Assembly: GCA_963169055.1 (NCBI GenBank)
Contig: CAUJFU010000256.1
Coordinates: 1-25,042, forward strand
Source: Myxococcota bacterium
Lineage (GTDB): Bacteria > Myxococcota_C > UBA6777
Reading direction: 5' to 3'
DNA: 25,042 nt
Shown here: positions 8,711 to 14,313 of the stretch, in pieces
How positions within the stretch are numbered: the stretch's first letter is position 1
How the letters are laid out: each line of letters begins with the position of its first letter
Notes under the pieces: generated by a model
Told to the model about the DNA's origin: nothing
Database searches by the model: none
Seen by the model: only the letters and a program-made list of their open reading frames with translations
Position numbers and translations under genes: made by a program

Positions 8711-9151
8711 TTAGAGATCGTCGTCGTCCTCGCTTTCTGGCGTCGAAGCAGGTTCACCACCCGACCAGATCTTGGCTTTTGCAGGCCACAGACGATCGAG
8801 GTCGTAGTAATCCCGCACAGGCCCGAGGAAGATGTGGACCACGACGTCGCCAAAGTCGAGCAAGACCCAATGTGCTTTGTGCAGACCTTCGACACCGAGC
8901 GGTATATGTCCTGCGTGTTTGCCTTCTTCGCGGAGGATTTCTGCGATGGCAGAGACGTGGCGATCAGAGTTTCCACTACAGATCAGAACGTAATCTGCGT
9001 AAGAGCAAAGATCCCCGACCTCGTAGAGGTGGATATTTTCGGCTTTTTTATCTTCGGCCCAATGAACCAAGTCCATCGCAAAGTCCAAGGTCGAGGGGGC
9101 ATGTTCTTGTTGTGCTTGTTGTACGATCACAGCTTTCTCCATAAAACGCAT
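8711..9151 (-). CDS. rsfS: Ribosomal silencing factor RsfS
   Basis: RsfS binds ribosomal protein uL14 and blocks joining of the 30S and 50S subunits when nutrients are low. The 146-residue product carries the family signature: DYVLICSGNSDRHVSAIAE, then HWVLLDFGDVVVHIF and YYDLDRLW, followed by an acidic tail (ESEDDDDL). ATG codons at 9151 and 9142 are both possible and neither has a clear Shine-Dalgarno sequence; the frame is open back to 9478 but there it lies opposite or inside tnpB and is not conserved. The start is only a few bases from the tnpB stop, so the transposon has probably replaced the native promoter and ribosome site. rlmH follows directly. Confidence 0.93.
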   Translation of the reverse strand: MRFMEKAVIVQQAQQEHAPSTLDFAMDLVHWAEDKKAENIHLYEVGDLCSYADYVLICSGNSDRHVSAIAEILREEGKHAGHIPLGVEGLHKAHWVLLDFGDVVVHIFLGPVRDYYDLDRLWPAKAKIWSGGEPASTPESEDDDDL

Positions 9152-9156
9152 CGCTG

Positions 9157-10290
9157 TTACATTTTCGCTAACAGATGTTGAACACCTGCTAGGCAAAGCC
9201 CCTCGGAGGAGGGGGACGCAACCGTCAAAGCCCGCAGGAAGATCCCACGAGCGCCTTGGTGATCTCGATCCACATCCACACCACAGGAACAACGCATACG
9301 CTTTTTGCTGCCGATGTGTTGGATGTTTCCACAGTAAGAACACGTTTTGCTGGTATAGGCTTCGTTGGCGTCTAGCACGATTGCGCTGTATTCTTCGGCT
9401 TTTGCCTTGAGGTGCTGCTTGAAGCGGAAGTGTGCCCACGTCATCATCGCACGCGCTGTTTTGCTGTTGAGTTTGCACACCATCTCTTGTGTTTCAAACG
9501 TCGGCAACAAAATCACTTCGAATCGTGTGACAAGGAAATGCGCCACCTTCTTATGCAGTTCATCCACCAGAGCGTGGATTCGCCACCGCAAGCGTTGACT
9601 TGCCCGTTTCAGGCTACGCTTCTTCTTGCTTTTGGCCACTGCCATCTTGCCCATCAGCGCATCGAGGTGGTGACAAAGGCGACGGATTCTTCCGAAATCA
9701 CCTTTGCCAAAGTCGCCATAGAAACCGAACCCATACAAAGACATGAAGGTTCGCACACCGGGATCGAGGGCGACGAGCGGCTGCCTTTGGTTTTCGGGCT
9801 TCACCACTTGGCGCGGGTTGGGAACGATGGCGAACCATCGACCGTTTTCACGGACGATGCGGGTTCCTTCCAAACTTCCGCCGGGGATTCCTTCGGGAGC
9901 GTGAAAGTGCAGTCTATCTTTCAACACCGAAAACAGGGAGTCCTGTTGAATCGAGGCAGCGTCAAAGCCGAACCCTTGATGGGGATCTTTCTTTGTGCGC
10001 CACGATACTTCTTGAACCTCACCTGTTTTCTTGTATTTTGCTTTGGCGTTTTTGACGGCTTCGACCGCATCCGACATGGCGTGTTCACGGATGCGCTGTG
10101 GGCAGTCGAACGCCCACGGTGCATAGGGTCGTTTTTGAAGGTGACGGACTTCTGCAAGTGACGCCTTCGTCCCTTCTTGACGGAGAAAAGCGACGGCCTC
10201 GTTAAACCAAAAACGAGCGAGGCCGCTATAACGATTCCAATGCCTCGTCGTCTGCGGCTTGGGGTAGATCCTTATCTTCTTTGATCGCAC
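9157..10290 (-). CDS. tnpB: TnpB RNA-guided nuclease family protein of the IS607 element
   Basis: TnpB proteins are RuvC-type DNA nucleases guided by an omega RNA made from the transposon end. Taking GTG 10290 as the start gives 377 residues. RuvC-I aspartate D176 is in LVALDPGVRT; a glutamate E266 is in LPTFETQEMV; a second glutamate E310 precedes the zinc ribbon in NEAYTSKTC; the ribbon cysteines are 317, 320, 334 and 336; RuvC-III aspartate D343 is in DRDHQGARGI. The blocks LPTFETQEMV, LNSKTARAMMTWAHFRFKQ and EAYTSKTCSYCG recall the TnpB branch closest to eukaryotic Fanzors. The frame is open up to 10755, but that part only shadows tnpA. The start overlaps the tnpA 3' end by 65 bases, as is common in such elements, and there is no ATG near, so translational coupling is likely. 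Confidence 0.9.
   Translation of the reverse strand: MRSKKIRIYPKPQTTRHWNRYSGLARFWFNEAVAFLRQEGTKASLAEVRHLQKRPYAPWAFDCPQRIREHAMSDAVEAVKNAKAKYKKTGEVQEVSWRTKKDPHQGFGFDAASIQQDSLFSVLKDRLHFHAPEGIPGGSLEGTRIVRENGRWFAIVPNPRQVVKPENQRQPLVALDPGVRTFMSLYGFGFYGDFGKGDFGRIRRLCHHLDALMGKMAVAKSKKKRSLKRASQRLRWRIHALVDELHKKVAHFLVTRFEVILLPTFETQEMVCKLNSKTARAMMTWAHFRFKQHLKAKAEEYSAIVLDANEAYTSKTCSYCGNIQHIGSKKRMRCSCGVDVDRDHQGARGIFLRALTVASPSSEGLCLAGVQHLLAKM
9168..9214 (-). ncRNA. Candidate omega-RNA scaffold hairpins at the tnpB 3' end
   Basis: Read on the minus strand, a 6-bp GC-rich stem with a 4-base loop (9199-9214) is followed by a 10-bp stem with two or three G-U pairs and a 5-base loop (9168-9192), both inside the last tnpB codons. 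In studied TnpB systems the omega RNA scaffold covers the tnpB 3' end and the guide reads into the flanking DNA. By that rule the guide here would cover the rsfS start. The RNA itself is inferred. Confidence 0.35.
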
Positions 10291-10828
10291 GACGGTATCG
10301 TCGGAGGCCGAAAAGTCGGGAGGAAAAAACGTGAAGGATGGCAAGCAAATCTTGTGTAAGTTCGGCTTGAGGACTGAGCGAAGTGTCGTTGAGAACCACG
10401 ATGCGGCAGTTGTGTTTGTTGGCCAAGTGTTCGATGAGTTCAAATCCGAACCGACACAAGCGGTCTCGGTGAGCGACAACAACTTCGCAGACATCTCCAG
10501 ACAGGATGGCGTCCAGTAGGGCGTGCAGTCCTTTGCGCTTGAAGTTGAGCCCACTTCCGAAGTCTTCGATGACTTCGTGCTCGCTGTAGCGTTCCCGCAA
10601 TTCGCGGACTTGGCTTGCGAGATCGTCTTTTTGGTTTCGGCTGGAGACACGGGCATAAACAATCTTTCTTCGATGGGTACTTGATTGCAGAAAAGAGGCA
10701 ACATCATATCGCCGCTGTCCAGCGTCTGTTTTGATGTGTTTGATCTTTCCTTCATCTGCCCACTTCCTCAACGTATTTGGATGTATACCCAATATCTCAC
10801 AGGTTTTTTTCGTTGACAACAGTTCCAT
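10226..10828 (-). CDS. tnpA: IS607-type serine recombinase (transposase)
   Basis: The 200-residue protein has an N-terminal MerR-like helix-turn-helix (STKKTCEILGIHPNTLRKWADEGKI, then GQRRY) and a small serine-recombinase domain with the nucleophile motif YARVSSRNQ (S62), then DL..Q, a GSGLNFKRKG segment and VAHRDRLCRFG. This is the IS607 TnpA layout. ATG 10828 is preferred because GGGAGG lies seven bases upstream; an ATG at 10843 and a TTG at 10888 are further in-frame possibilities. The gene overlaps tnpB by 65 bases. A perfect TTGACA (complement of 10883-10888) sits upstream and may drive both genes, though the matching -10 is poor. Confidence 0.93.
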   Translation of the reverse strand: MELLSTKKTCEILGIHPNTLRKWADEGKIKHIKTDAGQRRYDVASFLQSSTHRRKIVYARVSSRNQKDDLASQVRELRERYSEHEVIEDFGSGLNFKRKGLHALLDAILSGDVCEVVVAHRDRLCRFGFELIEHLANKHNCRIVVLNDTSLSPQAELTQDLLAILHVFSSRLFGLRRYRRAIKEDKDLPQAADDEALESL

Positions 10829-10914
10829 CTCTTTGCCTCCCATGAACTTCACTCGGCATGAAGTAGCAAATATGATTGTTTCTGTCAACTAGTATTTACT
10901 CCTTTTGCCTGCGG

Positions 10915-11952
10915 TTACTGGCCTCCTTCTGGACGGCGTGCAGGCGGTTCGAGAAAAAAGGTGGGTTTCTTTTTGGCAAAGGCATCTAAGGGTTCGGGTT
11001 CACGCGAGACTGTGACGACGGCCTTGGGGGGCTTGATCGGCTCGGAGGATGCGAGAGAAAAGGAGGCATCCAATGTCACGGCCACATCGGCTTCGTCTTT
11101 TCCGACGCGATAACGGCCTTGAAATTTGACTTTGAGCGGAAAACCGAGTTGGAGATCTGCACAAAGGGTTCCACTGGCTTGCGACGGGAGGCGAGGCTTG
11201 TTGGCAGCTTTTCCGCGTGTGTGTTCAGGAAGTTTACCAGACCAAGCCGTACCTTCGGGGATCTCGGGCAACGAAGCATCTGTGACGCTTCGCAACGTGA
11301 TGCGATAAGCCCGACAGGTACGACCTGCCACTTGTTCCTCACCTTGATCTTCGAGTTGGATCGATTCGCCAAAAATAGCGACCAATGCGCGCCATTGTCC
11401 GTGACTACGGACTTGCCAACGTCGCGCCATCTCCACGTCTTCCGAAGTCACACGGAACGGGCGGCCTTTGCCGCGCCAATACAGCTTTTCAGCGTGCCAG
11501 ATGACTTCGGCTGATTTTTGTTGGTCGTTGTTCATAAGAAGATGAAAAGGCCCCTCAGGGTGTTGTGTAATGTGAACTTTTTCACTGAACTTCACCGTGC
11601 GCGATTTGCGCGTTGAAGAGTAAGAACTGGTGGCTTGATAGACAAATCCGCCCATCGCTTTGTTGATGACGGCAGGATCAACGGACGCGCCTTTGAGCAT
11701 CTCTGCGGCATTTCGGGCCACTTGGGTGCCTGAGATCCCCGTGAGTTGTTTCGCGACCAAGGGGTTGGGGGCCTCTTTTGCGCCAAGCTCGGGGCTTCCT
11801 TTGCGACAACCCGCAAGGTACGAAAGCAACAAAGCACCGACCATCCACGAACACACAACCCTGCGCATGGAGCGGCGAAACGGTTGTGCTTTGTGCGGCC
11901 AAACCAAGGTCGAAAGCAAGCGAGGAAAACGCCAAAAGATCGAGACCATCAT
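10915..11952 (-). CDS. Secreted lipoprotein of unknown function
   Basis: The family is not recognised. The 345-residue product has a hydrophobic stretch ending in the lipobox LAGC (C49), so it should be anchored to a membrane facing the periplasm or outside. The first-codon choice matters: ATG 11952 has GAGG (complement of 11959-11962) six bases upstream but gives an unusually long 35-residue basic region before the hydrophobic core; ATG 11868 gives a normal lipoprotein signal but has no visible ribosome site. The mature part is a soluble domain with mixed strands (for example AEKLYWRGKGRPFRV and FPLKVKFQGRYRVGKDEADV) that could resemble LolA-type lipid carriers, but this is only an impression. 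The 3' end lies beside the transposon's left end. Confidence 0.82.
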   Translation of the reverse strand: MMVSIFWRFPRLLSTLVWPHKAQPFRRSMRRVVCSWMVGALLLSYLAGCRKGSPELGAKEAPNPLVAKQLTGISGTQVARNAAEMLKGASVDPAVINKAMGGFVYQATSSYSSTRKSRTVKFSEKVHITQHPEGPFHLLMNNDQQKSAEVIWHAEKLYWRGKGRPFRVTSEDVEMARRWQVRSHGQWRALVAIFGESIQLEDQGEEQVAGRTCRAYRITLRSVTDASLPEIPEGTAWSGKLPEHTRGKAANKPRLPSQASGTLCADLQLGFPLKVKFQGRYRVGKDEADVAVTLDASFSLASSEPIKPPKAVVTVSREPEPLDAFAKKKPTFFLEPPARRPEGGQ

Positions 11953-12243
11953 TCAAAACCTCGACAGATAGGGGCTTTTTGCAAAACACCCAAAACAGCG
12001 CTCTGTCCTGCGTAGAAAACAGAGCAAAGATGCGTGGGCCTGTATAAGCACAATCTGTTCGTGCCACAAGAGAAAAAAGACCGCAAAGAATCTGCCGAGA
12101 CATTCCAAGCGAAAGAAGGCGAGGCTACGACGGGGCAAGTCAAGCGGAGGTTCGTTCGGGAGTTTGACGAGCGACCAGTACAACATGCTTGTGGTTCTGG
12201 ACAAGTCAAGCGGAGGTTCGTTTGAGAGGCACACGCGAACAAA
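11953..12243. other. Spacer between the two lipoprotein genes
   Basis: This 291-base stretch holds a perfect 7-bp inverted repeat (GCTCTGT at 12000-12006, ACAGAGC at 12019-12025), which may act on the transcript of the upstream lipoprotein, and the direct repeats described separately. Short frames on both strands have no support. Confidence 0.4.
12136..12222. repeat. Pair of 21-bp direct repeats
   Basis: The same 21 bases (beginning CAAGTCAAGCGGAGG) occur at 12136-12156 and 12202-12222, 66 bases apart, just after the stop of the cysteine-rich lipoprotein gene. The intervening sequence is not repeated. Confidence 0.65.
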
Positions 12244-14103
12244 TTAGAAACCGCCCATCTCACAGATCGCGCCTGTAAAATCGGCGCACATGGTGGGGGG
12301 AGCTGCGATACAGATCAGGTCGAGTGGATCGAGCTTATTGAAGCCACGGCAGATCTGCCCTGAGGGACAAGAGCTACAGTAGCCGTCGGGTCCGCATCGT
12401 GGGGTGTTTCCGCTGCAATCCGCATCGAGTTTGCAGCGTTTCTTTCCGTCGAATTCGCATTTCGGCCCTTGGGCTTCTTGGGGGAGGAGTTCGACGCAGC
12501 TCAGGCGCGAAGCGCATTCTTTGCCGTCGCCCTTGGGATCGCAGCCTGTAAAGCAGCGTTTACCGGCTTGACCGAGGTCGAGGCAACGGTTGTTGCAGTT
12601 TTCACCGCATTTTTTGTTTTCGCACTTTTCGCCTGCGGGACATTCTGCGTCTGTGTTACAGACTTGTTTGGTCGAACAGCGTTGGTTATAGCAACTGGTC
12701 GCTCCATTGGGCATTCCAGCGCAATCGGCGTCGGCTTGGCAGGCTTTGCGCGTGCAGACAAACTTGCAATCATCGCCTTGTTTGCAGCCACAATCGGCAT
12801 CGGCTTGGCAACGGATGCAAGTGGGGCCTTCGGGTTTTCGGCAAGGCTTGATCTCGGCGGGGTTGTTGTCGTCTTTGGGGCAGAAGCGGATCGGCCCGCA
12901 ATCAAGCTGCTGGTCGGTACAACGGCAGTCTTCGACACAGCTCTTGTTTTCGCAAAGGAAGCGGCAGCGGGACTTTTGAGGATCAGGCAAGCCACAGTCG
13001 CTTGCGAGCAAGCATCCGGGCGTACACAAGCCCGTTTGGGGGTTGCAGTAGTTTTTATCGGGGCAATCTTTGCTGGTCTCGCACTCACCATCGAGCTTAC
13101 AACAACCGCCTGTGCATGTTTCTTGGCCTTGACACTGGCTGTTGCTTGCGCATGGAGCGGTACAACGGCCACGACAGCATTTTTTGCCTTCGGTACATTC
13201 GGCGTTGTCTTTGCAGCCAGCGATGCAGGTTTTGGATTTGGGGTCGCAGATCTGACTGCCTTTGCAATCAGCGCTGCTTGAGCATTCCCCCGGGCTGGCG
13301 CAGTTTCCAGAGGCGGGAAAACAAAGCTTGACTTTTTGACCCGATTGATCGGGATGATCGACTTCTTCGCACTTGTATCCAGAGGGGCAAAACGCACCGC
13401 TTTGGCAGGCCACAGCGCAGTAGCGTTGGCCGCTTTGGGAGGGCGCACAAAGGTCTTTTTCTTCGCCACACTCGCGGCTTTCGAGACAAGGCTGGCAAGG
13501 GGCTTTGCGCGTTTTGCAAGCGCGAACGCATTTGTCACAAAACTCTTTGTCGATATCGCAGTTGAAGTCTTCGTTGCAGACGGCTCCTGTGGGCTTGGCG
13601 GTGCAAACTTTTCGACAGGAGTCACACACCATGCCCGAACCGCAGTCGTCTTCGGACTTTTCGCACGTTTTGGTTTTTTTGCAGCGCTTGGTGGCGAGAT
13701 CACAAACGGTTCCCGTAGAACATTGGACATCGCTCTCGCAAGCGGTAATGCCGCATTTTCCGCCCACACAGCTACGGCCCAAGCCACATTCTTCGTTTTT
13801 GGTGCAAGAGGTCGGATAATCGGCGCAGACTTTGTTGGCGCAGCGTTTGTCCTCTGGGCAATCGAAGTCGTCGGTGCAAGGCTTGGGTGGGGGCGTGTCC
13901 GATCCACCGCCGTCTCCATCCGTATCTCCGACGTTTTCAACGTTGCTTGTGGTGGTGCATTTGCCGTCTTTGCAGATCTGACCCCCTGTACACTCTTCAT
14001 TCTTTGTGCAATTTCCACCCGTACCGCTTGGGCAGGCCACCACAGCGACAGAGATCGCCGCCAAAGAACACAAAAACATCATCAAACGAATCAATGCTCT
14101 CAT
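12244..14103 (-). CDS. Large cysteine-rich secreted lipoprotein
   Basis: The 619-residue product starts with a lipoprotein signal ending VVAC (C24). Nearly the whole mature chain is made of short cysteine knots of the form C-x5-C-x5-C-x3/4-C, with about 95 cysteines in all (roughly 15% of residues). Typical units read CTKNEECTGGQICKDGKC or CNTDAECPAGEKCENKKC, similar to Dickkopf-type cysteine-rich repeats that are frequent in myxobacterial surface proteins. An acidic, glycine- and proline-rich linker (GDTDGDGGGSDTPPPKP) separates the first unit from the rest. The cysteines imply many disulfides and an extracytoplasmic location; the role (adhesion, scaffold, binding) is unknown. ATG 14103 is chosen; a GTG directly before it (14106) is also possible, and no strong ribosome site is seen. 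Confidence 0.9.
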   Translation of the reverse strand: MRALIRLMMFLCSLAAISVAVVACPSGTGGNCTKNEECTGGQICKDGKCTTTSNVENVGDTDGDGGGSDTPPPKPCTDDFDCPEDKRCANKVCADYPTSCTKNEECGLGRSCVGGKCGITACESDVQCSTGTVCDLATKRCKKTKTCEKSEDDCGSGMVCDSCRKVCTAKPTGAVCNEDFNCDIDKEFCDKCVRACKTRKAPCQPCLESRECGEEKDLCAPSQSGQRYCAVACQSGAFCPSGYKCEEVDHPDQSGQKVKLCFPASGNCASPGECSSSADCKGSQICDPKSKTCIAGCKDNAECTEGKKCCRGRCTAPCASNSQCQGQETCTGGCCKLDGECETSKDCPDKNYCNPQTGLCTPGCLLASDCGLPDPQKSRCRFLCENKSCVEDCRCTDQQLDCGPIRFCPKDDNNPAEIKPCRKPEGPTCIRCQADADCGCKQGDDCKFVCTRKACQADADCAGMPNGATSCYNQRCSTKQVCNTDAECPAGEKCENKKCGENCNNRCLDLGQAGKRCFTGCDPKGDGKECASRLSCVELLPQEAQGPKCEFDGKKRCKLDADCSGNTPRCGPDGYCSSCPSGQICRGFNKLDPLDLICIAAPPTMCADFTGAICEMGGF

Positions 14104-14114
14104 CACAAAGCCCC

Positions 14115-14228
14115 ATGCTAAACGAAAACAACTTGTCTTTCATCGACTTAGAAGACAGCCACATCAAAGACCTTGCATTATTGCACGCCTATTTCAAAAA
14201 ACACAAGTCCCGAAAAAAAGCGCGGTGA
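14115..14228 (+). CDS. Possible 37-codon small protein upstream of dinG
   Basis: An ATG-initiated frame encodes a charged peptide beginning MLNENNLSFIDLEDSHIK with a basic end (KKHKSRKKAR). The base composition is more AT-rich than its neighbours. There is no ribosome site and no recognisable family, so it may be chance. Confidence 0.15.
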   Translation: MLNENNLSFIDLEDSHIKDLALLHAYFKKHKSRKKAR

Positions 14229-14313
14229 TGTCACAGGATGGCCGCTGCTGTCACGCTAGAACCCAAGCCTTTGCTACAACGCCCACGACGTATCCCCACA
14301 GCAGACGAAGGAG

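Larger units (their letters stand above)
9152..10900 (-). mobile_element. IS607-type transposon (TnpA serine recombinase plus TnpB)
   Basis: The two genes and their order and overlap match IS607-family elements, which transpose through a circular intermediate by a small serine recombinase and lack terminal inverted repeats. The ends are approximate: the right end must lie between the tnpB 3' region and rsfS (about 9150-9165), the left end between tnpA and the lipoprotein stop (about 10845-10914). Both genes look intact. The insertion lies between a secreted lipoprotein gene and rsfS, in the same direction as both. Confidence 0.88.

Noticed and set aside
9152-9478. N-terminal extension of rsfS
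   Set aside because: It runs inside the tnpB gene and shows no similarity to RsfS; the conserved part begins after 9151.
10291-10755. N-terminal extension of tnpB
   Set aside because: The added 155 residues overlap tnpA in another frame, are rich in serine and threonine, and match no TnpB domain. A GTG start at 10290 fits the family.
12469-14121. Two long plus-strand frames (12469-13281, 13336-14121) rich in alanine and phenylalanine
   Set aside because: They mirror the cysteine codons of the lipoprotein on the other strand, which has a proper signal peptide and regular repeats.
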